From an uncultured Clostridium sp. (lineage in GTDB: Bacteria > Bacillota_A > Clostridia > Lachnospirales > Lachnospiraceae): DNA of 14,401 bases. Shown piece after piece: positions 1-6,738 of this stretch (position 1 is the stretch's first letter; every line of letters starts with the position of its first letter). The notes below the pieces were generated by a model. It worked only from the letters and a program-made list of their open reading frames with translations, had not been told where the DNA came from and did not search any database. The stretch covers positions 1-14,401 of the forward strand of contig CAMAMD010000013.1 of NCBI GenBank assembly GCA_945836785.1, given 5' to 3'. Made by a program: the position numbers and the translations under genes.

Positions 1-1150
1 CAAAAATGAACATTTCTATACTTTTTTCTGCATACATTTCGGCAAGCGGCTTTTCTCGTATGACAATAATCCCGTTATCCAGATAATTTTTACCATTGAG
101 TTCTGCATAGCTGAGCAATGGGATGATATCTTCAGCGTTATTAACAATGCATCCGTCTGGCATATAAATCCATGCCGGATTCAAATATGTATTCCCGTCT
201 ATTCCCCAGCCAAACTCAAAGCGTCTTTTGATAACGGACAGATATTGTCGGGCCTGTTCTTTATCTTCGAAAATAAGGATAGCTTGATTTTCATCGTTTT
301 TAAAAGTGTATGCACCATCAATTTCAGATAAATAAGAAGATATCTCTTTTTGTGCAAGATAATATTCGTTATCAGAAGATGACAGATTCATGGAAGATGG
401 AAAAATCAGTTCGATAATAGAAAAGACTTTTCCTCTTCGATGGAGCTGGTCGGTATACATGAGCATTGCATTCTGGTTAAAGAGACCTGTATCAATATCA
501 ATGTTCACTTCCGGATTTTCCAGTTTAAGATAAATGATGGTTATTCCTATTGCACTTGAAAAACCAACCAAAAGGAGCTCGTTTAAGAAAAATTGTGTGA
601 CAGCAGAGCCGAGCCAGAGAATCATCCAGATACGCATGGCATCCCACCTGTTTGGATTAATATTCTCTCTTTTTCTGGCAAGCATGATAACAATACAAAT
701 CAGAAAAGCTGCTGAAAAAATATAGGTGGTCATGACACTGGGACCATATGTATATACTTGATCAGGTGCATCGCAATGCTTGTATATAGGAAGTATGAAA
801 ATCAGGATAATACCCAAAACTGCAGACAGGATACCTGCTGTAGATATTTTACGATATTCTCTGCTTTCGTTATATATGTCTGTACATATATAGAGAAATG
901 CCGACAGAGCGGTCAAAATCAGAGTAGAGATATAGGATTTACAAACAATATTTATTATGATTTCCGGAATAGAATCATGATATGTAAGCAAAACAATAGA
1001 CAGAGTATCCAGAATAAGATTAAAGATTGATACCACAAATAACCGCAAAAATGCTTTTGCGGTATTTAATTTAATTTTTTTTCGGCGGATATAAAAATAG
1101 AGAAGAACCAGTAGCAAAACGATGCCACAACATTGCATTTTTATATTCAT
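1..1150 (-). CDS. Membrane protein with degenerate GGDEF-like domain, C-terminus outside window (probable GGDEF/EAL signalling protein)
   Basis: The minus strand is open without a stop from an ATG at 1150 to the window edge, giving 383 codons; the rest lies outside. An AAGGAG ribosome binding site sits about 7 bases upstream of the ATG. The first ~210 residues are hydrophobic, with about six membrane segments (for example residues 8-20, 34-56, 105-122, 140-157, 173-207) and a QFFLNELLLVGF stretch. From about residue 215 (LENPEVNIDIDTGLFNQNA) a soluble domain follows that resembles the GGDEF region of Lachnospiraceae signalling proteins. I see no GGDEF/GGEEF active-site motif in it, so it should not make cyclic di-GMP. 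Related proteins continue into an EAL phosphodiesterase domain. The last visible residues (EKSIEMFIF) align with the segment just before the EAL domain's usual QPIY. The EAL domain is inference, because it is not in the window. Confidence 0.72.
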   Translation of the reverse strand, partial: MNIKMQCCGIVLLLVLLYFYIRRKKIKLNTAKAFLRLFVVSIFNLILDTLSIVLLTYHDSIPEIIINIVCKSYISTLILTALSAFLYICTDIYNESREYRKISTAGILSAVLGIILIFILPIYKHCDAPDQVYTYGPSVMTTYIFSAAFLICIVIMLARKRENINPNRWDAMRIWMILWLGSAVTQFFLNELLLVGFSSAIGITIIYLKLENPEVNIDIDTGLFNQNAMLMYTDQLHRRGKVFSIIELIFPSSMNLSSSDNEYYLAQKEISSYLSEIDGAYTFKNDENQAILIFEDKEQARQYLSVIKRRFEFGWGIDGNTYLNPAWIYMPDGCIVNNAEDIIPLLSYAELNGKNYLDNGIIVIREKPLAEMYAEKSIEMFIF

Positions 1151-1360
1151 ATACTTTCTCCTTCGGATAAACTCTATATATCATAATTTACCATATATTA
1201 GATAAAAAGACAAATACAGAAATCATTATGAAGACTGATAATACAAGTTCGTTGATATAATTTTTTGTTATAGCTGATTCAAGGACATATGTATTAGCGG
1301 AAAAATAAAAGATAAAGTACAATATGTACACATTTAGATAACAGAGAAAAGAAGGTGATT
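1151..1360. other. Intergenic region between two divergent genes
   Basis: This AT-rich spacer separates the minus-strand membrane protein from the plus-strand esterase and should hold both promoters. On the plus strand a possible -10 TACAAT lies at 1318-1323, with a poor -35 (TTAGCG, 1294-1299). Another weak pair is TTGTTA (1265-1270) and TATGTA (1288-1293) with a 17-base spacer. Neither is convincing. A small inverted repeat, GTAC-N5-GTAC, overlaps the first -10 candidate near 1317-1329. I found no strong promoter for the minus strand. Confidence 0.35.
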
Positions 1361-1984
1361 ATGATGAAACAGATATTGTGCTTTGGAGATTCAAATACAT
1401 ATGGACTCATTCCGGGAACAGGAAACCGGTATGACTGGAATATCAGATGGACAGGCATAGTCGGAGGAAAATTAAATGGTGCAGGATATCGTATTATAGA
1501 AGAAGGTTTATGCGGAAGAACGACCGTATTTGATGATCCGCTTCGTGCCGGAAGAAGAGGCACGGAAATTCTTCCATTGCTGTTAGAAACACATAAACCG
1601 GTGGATATTGTGATATTGATGCTTGGTACAAATGATTGTAAAACCCATTATGATGCGTCAGCACAGGTGATTGGATTGGGAATACGCAACCTTTTGACAC
1701 AAATTAAAAACATGATTCCGGGTGCAAAAGTTTTGTTGATTTCTCCAATTCATCTGGGTGAGGATATATGGGATGGATATGATCCTGAATTTGATGCAAA
1801 GTCGGTTCAGACATCAAAGCAGCTGGGAACGGTGTATGAGCAGATAGCCATTGAAGAACAACTGCAGTATCTTGCTGCATCGGATTACGCTTCCCCATCG
1901 GAGATAGACAGAGAACATCTTGATGCAGAGGGGCATAAAGCATTGGCACAGGCAATCTGGAGTAAGCTTGAGAAGATGCTGTAG
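1361..1984 (+). CDS. SGNH/GDSL-family esterase (lysophospholipase L1-like)
   Basis: A 207-residue protein of the SGNH hydrolase fold, which hydrolyses ester or acetyl groups on lipids, sugars or cell-wall polymers. The natural substrate cannot be read from the sequence. Block I is FGDSNTYG with the nucleophile Ser11. The conserved Gly of block II is in EEGLCGRTT, block III is GTND at 89-92 (oxyanion Asn), and block V is the Asp183/His186 pair in IDREHLDAEGH. All catalytic residues are therefore present. There is no signal peptide, so it is probably cytoplasmic. The ribosome binding site AAGG at 1352-1355 serves ATG at 1361 (spacing 5) or ATG at 1364 (spacing 8); the family usually begins MK, so 1364 is equally possible. 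It stands alone, and the B12-controlled locus after it has its own promoter. Confidence 0.88.
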   Translation: MMKQILCFGDSNTYGLIPGTGNRYDWNIRWTGIVGGKLNGAGYRIIEEGLCGRTTVFDDPLRAGRRGTEILPLLLETHKPVDIVILMLGTNDCKTHYDASAQVIGLGIRNLLTQIKNMIPGAKVLLISPIHLGEDIWDGYDPEFDAKSVQTSKQLGTVYEQIAIEEQLQYLAASDYASPSEIDREHLDAEGHKALAQAIWSKLEKML

Positions 1985-2000
1985 TTCTTATATTTTTATA

Positions 2001-2029
2001 TTGTATATTTTCTTCTTGTGTGTTATGAT
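2001..2029 (+). promoter_or_regulatory. Probable sigma-A promoter of the cobalamin-riboswitch transcript
   Basis: TTGTAT at 2001-2006 and TATGAT at 2024-2029 are separated by 17 bases, and TGT directly before the -10 gives an extended -10 (TGn). Transcription would start near 2036, about ten bases before the first riboswitch helix at 2047. This position fits a riboswitch leader well. The -35 matches the consensus at only three positions, so the extended -10 would carry recognition. Confidence 0.5.
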
Positions 2030-2046
2030 TGCAACGATTGAATCAT

Positions 2047-2246
2047 AGTAGCTGGTGCCGTTCACTGTTGATACATGTTTACATGCTGTCACAGTAGGAG
2101 GGTTAAAAGGGAAACAGGTGAAAATCCTGTACGATCTCGTCACTGTAAGCCAGGAGTGGGTGTCTGATTGTGCCACTGATGCGGAATACGCGTTGGGAAG
2201 GTAGATATCCATGTTGAGAGGTAAGCCAGGAAACCTGCCAGTTATT
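2047..2246 (+). promoter_or_regulatory. Cobalamin (adenosylcobalamin-type) riboswitch aptamer
   Basis: Conserved blocks of the cobalamin riboswitch occur in order: GGTGCC at 2054-2059, AAAAGGGAA at 2105-2113, the small hairpin ACAGG-TGAAAAT-CCTGT at 2114-2130, CACTGTAAGCCAGGAG at 2141-2156, and the B12 box AAGCCAGGAAACCTGCC at 2223-2239. A closing helix can be drawn between AGTAGCTGG (2047-2055) and CCAGTTATT (2238-2246), with two G-U pairs. A terminator follows at 2339, so ligand binding probably ends transcription before the cbiK-like gene. I judge the regulated genes to be the uptake locus at 2417-7844. Confidence 0.93.
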
Positions 2247-2273
2247 GGTACAGGAATAAGATTCCAGACCACG

Positions 2274-2339
2274 AGTAATTGGTTGTACTGCATGCTGTTT
2301 AAATCTTTTGATAAGATTATGGCAACGTATACATTACTC
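2274..2339 (+). promoter_or_regulatory. Riboswitch expression platform: nested hairpin before the terminator
   Basis: GAGTAAT at 2274-2280 is perfectly complementary to ATTACTC at 2333-2339, and inside it GTTG near 2282-2285 can pair with CAAC at 2323-2326. A separate inner hairpin, AATCTT (2302-2307) with AAGATT (2313-2318), has a five-base loop. The outer pairing touches the first base of the terminator stem at 2339. It could be a pseudoknot partner, an alternative structure, or a folding pause. The exact switching partner is not resolved by eye. Confidence 0.4.
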
Positions 2340-2372
2340 CGTCAGTTTGTGATTTCACTGACGGTCTTTTTT
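2339..2372 (+). terminator. Rho-independent terminator of the cobalamin riboswitch
   Basis: CCGTCAGT at 2339-2346 pairs perfectly with ACTGACGG at 2357-2364 around a ten-base loop, and TCTTTTTT follows at 2365-2372. It lies between the aptamer and the ribosome binding site at 2403, the standard arrangement for B12-dependent transcription attenuation in Gram-positive bacteria. Confidence 0.9.
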
Positions 2373-2416
2373 CTGTGCCTGATTATGGTTGAAAATTTTT
2401 TTAGGAGGACACAGAA

Positions 2417-3451
2417 ATGAGAAAAGGGAAATTATTGACCATAGTGTTAGGAACATGCATGGCAATGAGCCTGTTGGCAGGCTGCGGTAAGGAAAGCGAA
2501 GAGACAACAGAAACGGTTGTGACAGAGGAAACAACAGCGGGGACGACAACAGAAGCCATTACGGAGGATGTTGCATCAGATGAGGATGCCGATGAGGAAA
2601 ATTACGATACCGGAGATGCCTCTCTGGATAACGTGAGGAATCAGGATGATATCGGTGAGCAGGAGCTGTTGGTTATCAGTTTTGGTACAAGCTACAATGA
2701 CAGCAGACGTCTGACGATTGGGGCAATTGAGAATAAGATGGATGAGGAATTTGGAGATACATATTCCGTGAGACGCGGATTTACAAGCCAGATAATTATC
2801 GACCATGTACAAAGCCGTGACGGTATTGCAATTGATAATGTGACGCAGGCGCTTGACAGAGCGGTTGAAAATGGCGTAAAGACGCTTGTGATTCAACCGA
2901 CACACCTGATGGATGGTTTGGAGTATAACGATGTGGTAGATGAGGTGGCAAACTATGCAGATGCATTTGACAAGGTTGCAATCGGTGCACCGCTTTTGAC
3001 ATCAGATGAGGATTTTGAGGCTGTGATTGCAGCAATTACAGAGGCAACTGCTCAATATGATGACGGTGAGACTGCAATCTGTTTTATGGGACACGGAACG
3101 GAAGCTGCATCAAACGAAGTATATGCAAAAATGCAGGATTTACTGACAGATGGTGGATATGAAAATTATTATATCGGAACAGTGGAGGCAACGCCTTCTC
3201 TGGATGATGTGTTGGAGCAGGTAAAAGCCGGAGATTATAAACGTGTCGTACTGCAGCCACTCATGATTGTAGCAGGTGACCATGCAAACAATGATATGGC
3301 GGGTGACGAAGAAGATTCATGGAAGAGCGTATTTGAGGCAGAGGGATACGAGGTTGAATGTATTTTGACTGGTCTTGGCGAGCTTCCTGCAATTCAGGAT
3401 ATCTTCGTTGCACATGCACAGGCAGCGATTGATGAGGTTGCGGGAAATTAA
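2417..3451 (+). CDS. Surface lipoprotein with CbiK-type sirohydrochlorin cobaltochelatase domain
   Basis: A 344-residue exported protein. Residues 1-23 form a lipoprotein signal peptide ending LLAGC, so Cys23 would be lipidated and the protein anchored outside the membrane. Residues 25-80 are a Thr/Glu/Asp-rich linker. Residues 83-340 match class II chelatases of the CbiK family, which insert cobalt (or iron) into sirohydrochlorin. The metal-binding triad known from Salmonella CbiK (His145, Glu175, His207) appears as His226 in MGHGTE, Glu257 in GTVEATPS and His289 in VAGDHANNDMAGD, with nearly the same spacing, so the site looks intact. A strong AGGAGG (2403-2408) sets the ATG start. It is the first gene after the riboswitch, 23 bases ahead of the next lipoprotein. 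A chelatase outside the cell cannot serve cytoplasmic B12 synthesis directly; metal or tetrapyrrole capture or exchange for the downstream importer is inference. Confidence 0.92.
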   Translation: MRKGKLLTIVLGTCMAMSLLAGCGKESEETTETVVTEETTAGTTTEAITEDVASDEDADEENYDTGDASLDNVRNQDDIGEQELLVISFGTSYNDSRRLTIGAIENKMDEEFGDTYSVRRGFTSQIIIDHVQSRDGIAIDNVTQALDRAVENGVKTLVIQPTHLMDGLEYNDVVDEVANYADAFDKVAIGAPLLTSDEDFEAVIAAITEATAQYDDGETAICFMGHGTEAASNEVYAKMQDLLTDGGYENYYIGTVEATPSLDDVLEQVKAGDYKRVVLQPLMIVAGDHANNDMAGDEEDSWKSVFEAEGYEVECILTGLGELPAIQDIFVAHAQAAIDEVAGN

Positions 3452-3474
3452 ACGACAGAAAAAGGTGAAATGAT

Positions 3475-4410
3475 ATGAAAAAAACAAGGATTTTTTTACT
3501 GGTTTTATGTTTTGCGATAATTGCCTGTGTGGGTTGTAGTAAAAAACAGAGTGAGACGACCACAGAGGAACAGACGACGGAGATTAATACCGCAAGCGGA
3601 ACAGATGCAACAGCCGGGGATGCCACAAATCATGTAGCATCTGCTGATGAGATGGCAACACCGCAGGATGTGGTAGATGAGGATATGGTTCCGATTTACG
3701 GTGACAGTCTGAAGGACGGCGTTTATTCGATAACTGTGGATTCAAGCTCATCCATGTTCAATATAACGGCATGTGAGCTTACGGTGGAAAACGGTGAGAT
3801 GACGGCTGTCATGACGATGGGCGGCACCGGATATCTGTATGTTTATATGGGAACAGGCGAGGAGGCAGCTTCTGCATCCCCGGATGAATATATATCTTTT
3901 GTAGAAAATGAAAATGGTGAACATACATTTACCGTTCCTGTTGAGGCTCTTGATATGGGGATTGATTGTGCCGCATTTAGTAAAAACAAGGAAAAATGGT
4001 ATGACAGAGTACTTGTGTTCCGTGCTGATTCCCTGTCTCAGGATGCCTTTGCGGAAGGAACCATCATCACAGCAGAGGATATTGGTTTGTCTGACGGAGT
4101 TTATGAAATTCAGGTAACCTTGGAGGGAGGATCCGGGAAAGCCTATGTGGAATCTCCTGCAAGTATCATTGTTGAGAATGGTGTTGTTACGGCTACAATT
4201 ATCTGGAGCAGTGCAAATTATGATTATATGGTTGTAGATGATGAAAAATATCTGCCAATCAATACGGAGGGGAATTCTACATTTGAAATTCCTGTAAGTG
4301 GCTTTGACTGGCCGCTCAATGTTAAGGCGGACACAACTGCCATGAGTACACCCCATGAGATAGATTATACATTGTATTTCGATTCCGGTACAATAGAACC
4401 GATTCGTTAG
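3475..4410 (+). CDS. Lipoprotein with two diverged copies of a beta-rich (NEAT-like?) domain
   Basis: A 311-residue exported lipoprotein. The signal peptide ends ACVGC (Cys21), followed by a Thr/Ala/Asp-rich linker to about residue 75. Two copies of a similar domain follow. Copy 1 covers about 78-187 (DGVYSITV, VENGEMTAVM, YLYVYMGTGEEA, TFTVPVEALD). Copy 2 covers about 204-307 (DGVYEIQV, VENGVVTATI, YDYMVVDDEKYL, TFEIPVSGFD, HEIDYTLYF). The beta-strand pattern and Tyr-rich core recall iron transport-associated (NEAT) ligand-binding domains, but I cannot confirm the family by eye. AAAGGTG at 3461-3467 is the ribosome binding site. It follows the CbiK-like lipoprotein by 23 bases under the same riboswitch, so binding of a tetrapyrrole, corrinoid or metal complex for the ABC importer is a reasonable inference. 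The two copies differ; copy 1 has Cys100 and Cys165, which copy 2 lacks. Confidence 0.75.
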   Translation: MKKTRIFLLVLCFAIIACVGCSKKQSETTTEEQTTEINTASGTDATAGDATNHVASADEMATPQDVVDEDMVPIYGDSLKDGVYSITVDSSSSMFNITACELTVENGEMTAVMTMGGTGYLYVYMGTGEEAASASPDEYISFVENENGEHTFTVPVEALDMGIDCAAFSKNKEKWYDRVLVFRADSLSQDAFAEGTIITAEDIGLSDGVYEIQVTLEGGSGKAYVESPASIIVENGVVTATIIWSSANYDYMVVDDEKYLPINTEGNSTFEIPVSGFDWPLNVKADTTAMSTPHEIDYTLYFDSGTIEPIR

Positions 4411-4416
4411 GCGAAC

Positions 4417-4470
4417 AGGATGTCGCAATGCCAGTTATATGATTTGTGTTGCGGCATCCTTTATATTTTT
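4417..4470 (+). terminator. Stem-loop with T-rich tail between the lipoprotein pair and the transporter genes
   Basis: AGGATGTCGCAA at 4417-4428 pairs with TTGCGGCATCCT at 4449-4460 over 12 positions with one G-U pair, around a 20-base loop, and TTATATTTTT follows. It looks like an intrinsic terminator that is partly permissive. I found no good promoter in the 53 bases between it and the next ATG, so the transporter genes may depend on read-through, with this element lowering their expression relative to the lipoproteins. Confidence 0.65.
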
Positions 4471-4523
4471 ACAGATATTTTTGATATTAAGTGGAAGATA
4501 ACAGGAGAAAGAGGCGGGATAAA

Positions 4524-5690
4524 ATGATATATAAAAAGAAATATAAGTTTATACTTGCCTTCCTTTTGATAGGGATAATCGGATTGTTTTTATGTGCATG
4601 CACTGACGATATTCAGGACACACAGAAACAGGATTTAAATTGGAAAGACATGTCTGTTACGAACAGCCTTGCACTTCAATATGCAGAACAGTTCACGGTG
4701 GACTATTACGAGGATGGGTATGCATTAATTACGATTGCGGGGACAGAACGTTATCTGGTGATTCCTGAGGAAATGGATGAGCCGGACGGACTTGATCAGG
4801 ATATTACGGTATTACACAGGCCTTTTGATAAAATATATCTGGCGGCTACCTCGGCGATGGATTTGATTCGTGCAGTGGATGGGGCGGAGTTTGTTGCTTT
4901 TTCCGGCACAAAAGCGGAGGACTGGTATATTGAGGAAGCCAGGACTGCGATGGAAAACGGGGATATGCTATTTGCAGGAAAATATAGTGCCCCTGATTTT
5001 GAGCTTTTGCTGGATGGAGGTTGCAACCTTGCGATTGAATCAACGATGATTCTGCATAACCCTGAGATTAAGGAGCAGTTGGAGGCGGTTGGAATTCCTG
5101 TTTTGGTTGAACGCTCCAGCTACGAACAGCATCCCCTCGGGCGTATGGAATGGATTAAGTTGTATGGCGTGCTGTTTGGAAAGGAACAGGAGGCTTGCGA
5201 TTTTTTTGATAGTCAGGCTGGCGCAGTTTCCGAAGTGCTTGAGCAGGAGAAAACGGATTTGACAGTGGCTTTCTTCTATGTCACTCCAAATGGATCAGTC
5301 AATGTACGCAAGGCCGGAGATTATGTCGCAAAAATGATTGAGCTTGCCGGAGGAGAATATGTATTTTCAGATTTGGAAGATGAGAATGAAAATGCACTTT
5401 CTACGATGACAATTCAGATGGAGGAGTTCTACAGTAAGGCTAAGGATGCCGATTATCTGATATATAACAGCACGATTGCAGGCACGCTTCCTGATTTGGA
5501 TGCATTGTATGAAAAGAGTGATTTATTTCGTGATTTTAAAGCCGTGCAGAATGGAAACGTGTTTTGTACGGAACAAAATATGTTTCAGGAGAGCACCGGA
5601 TTTTGTGATATGATATTGGATATTCACTCGATTCTTATGGATGAGAATGTGGGAGACGATGAACTGAAATATTTATATAGGTTGCGTTAA
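4524..5690 (+). CDS. ABC transporter substrate-binding lipoprotein, BtuF/FecB type (PF01497-like)
   Basis: A 388-residue extracytoplasmic binding protein for a cobalamin, haem or siderophore importer. ATG at 4524 is chosen because it starts a clean signal peptide (MIYKKKYKF plus a hydrophobic stretch) ending LCAC with Cys26 as lipid anchor, and a GAGGCGG at 4511-4517 is correctly spaced. An in-frame GTG at 4491 would add 11 charged residues. Features of the family include YLAATSAMDLIRAV, the segment APDFELLLDGGCNLAIEST, VLVERSSYEQHPLGRMEWIKLYG across the hinge helix, and the C-terminal lobe AKDADYLIYNST. The gene lies 13 bases before the permease. The ligand is not readable from sequence; the cobalamin riboswitch at the head of the locus favours a corrinoid or cobalt-containing compound. 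Confidence 0.88.
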   Translation: MIYKKKYKFILAFLLIGIIGLFLCACTDDIQDTQKQDLNWKDMSVTNSLALQYAEQFTVDYYEDGYALITIAGTERYLVIPEEMDEPDGLDQDITVLHRPFDKIYLAATSAMDLIRAVDGAEFVAFSGTKAEDWYIEEARTAMENGDMLFAGKYSAPDFELLLDGGCNLAIESTMILHNPEIKEQLEAVGIPVLVERSSYEQHPLGRMEWIKLYGVLFGKEQEACDFFDSQAGAVSEVLEQEKTDLTVAFFYVTPNGSVNVRKAGDYVAKMIELAGGEYVFSDLEDENENALSTMTIQMEEFYSKAKDADYLIYNSTIAGTLPDLDALYEKSDLFRDFKAVQNGNVFCTEQNMFQESTGFCDMILDIHSILMDENVGDDELKYLYRLR

Positions 5691-5703
5691 AAAGGGTGAC
5701 ACG

Positions 5704-6738
5704 ATGAAAGAAAAGAAAAATAAAACACATACCAGATATTTGATTTCTTACGGATTGTTACTGATATTGCTGTGCACTGCTTTTGTTATTGGTGTAAATT
5801 TCGGAAGTGTGCATCTGTCTCTTCGGGAAGTGTTTGATGTTTTGCTCCGTAAAACAGAAAATGACACCGCATATCAGATTATATGGAATATCAGACTTCC
5901 AAGAATCTGTGCTGCAGCCATTTTGGGAGGTGCACTGGCGGTATCGGGATTTTTATTGCAGACTTTTTTTGGAAATCCGATTGCAGGACCTTTTGTGCTC
6001 GGAATATCTTCGGGAGCAAAGCTGACTGTGGCACTTTCTATGATTTTCCTGCTGACAAAGGGAGTCAGTATGGGTTCCGGTATGATGATATTATCCGCAT
6101 TTGTTGGCTCCATGATATCAATGGGCTTTGTATTGCTTGTGGCAAGACGGGTAAAGAATATGTCCATGCTTGTTGTGTGCGGTGTTATGGTCGGATATAT
6201 CTGCTCCGCCATAACGGATTTGGCAGTCGCCTTCGCAGATGATTCAAATATCGTAAATCTCCATAACTGGTCAATGGGAAGCTTTTCCGGTATAAGCTGG
6301 AATCATGTGAGAATTATATCTGTGGTTGTGGCTGTTACGGTTATTATGGTATTTCTTTTGTCAAAACCTATGAGTGCATACCAGCTGGGGGAAAACTATG
6401 CGAGAAACCTGGGTGTCAATATCGGATGGTTCAGGTTTATTCTGATTTTGCTGTCAAGTATTCTGTCGGCATGTGTGACAGCATTTGCAGGGCCGATTTC
6501 GTTTGTGGGAATTGCTGTTCCACATCTTATGCGTAGTCTTTTCGGGACTTCAAAACCTATTATAATGATTCCTGCTTGCTTTCTTGGCGGAGGATTTTTC
6601 TGTATGATATGTGATGTGATTGCCAGAACACTATTTGCACCGACGGAGCTCAGCATCAGTACCGTGACGGCGATATTCGGTGCACCGATTGTTATATATA
6701 TGATGGTAAGTCGAAGGAGCAGGGATAATCGTATATGA
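5704..6738 (+). CDS. ABC transporter permease, FecCD/BtuC family
   Basis: A 344-residue polytopic membrane protein of the FecCD family, which moves vitamin B12, haem or iron-siderophore complexes inward. About nine or ten hydrophobic helices are visible, beginning at residues 13-31. Family signatures include IWNIRLPRICAAAILGGALAVSGFLLQTFFGNPIAGPFVLGISSGA near the N-terminus, AYQLGENYARNLGVN (the coupling region that contacts the ATPase), and AFAGPISFVGIAVPHLMRSLFG. The ribosome binding site AAAGGGTGA lies just before ATG 5704. Its stop codon overlaps the ATPase start by four bases (ATGA), indicating translational coupling. It forms an importer with the adjacent lipoprotein and ATPase. Confidence 0.95.
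   Translation: MKEKKNKTHTRYLISYGLLLILLCTAFVIGVNFGSVHLSLREVFDVLLRKTENDTAYQIIWNIRLPRICAAAILGGALAVSGFLLQTFFGNPIAGPFVLGISSGAKLTVALSMIFLLTKGVSMGSGMMILSAFVGSMISMGFVLLVARRVKNMSMLVVCGVMVGYICSAITDLAVAFADDSNIVNLHNWSMGSFSGISWNHVRIISVVVAVTVIMVFLLSKPMSAYQLGENYARNLGVNIGWFRFILILLSSILSACVTAFAGPISFVGIAVPHLMRSLFGTSKPIIMIPACFLGGGFFCMICDVIARTLFAPTELSISTVTAIFGAPIVIYMMVSRRSRDNRI

Noticed and set aside
534..1030. Plus-strand reading frames of 63 and 90 codons
   Set aside because: They lie opposite the minus-strand membrane protein, which is open across the whole region with a good ribosome binding site and a family-like sequence.
1317..1329. GTAC-N5-GTAC inverted repeat as an operator
   Set aside because: The arms are only four bases and such repeats are common by chance in AT-rich spacers.
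1294..1955. Minus-strand reading frames opposite the SGNH esterase
   Set aside because: They contain no recognisable domain, and the plus strand encodes all SGNH catalytic blocks.
2211..2420. 69-codon plus-strand frame across the riboswitch and terminator
   Set aside because: The region is a structured RNA leader with conserved B12-box sequence, so coding is unlikely.
3748..4428. 226-codon minus-strand reading frame opposite the tandem-domain lipoprotein
   Set aside because: It is long but has a Cys/His/Ile-rich composition typical of antisense frames, no clear ribosome binding site, and the plus frame has a lipobox and repeated domains.
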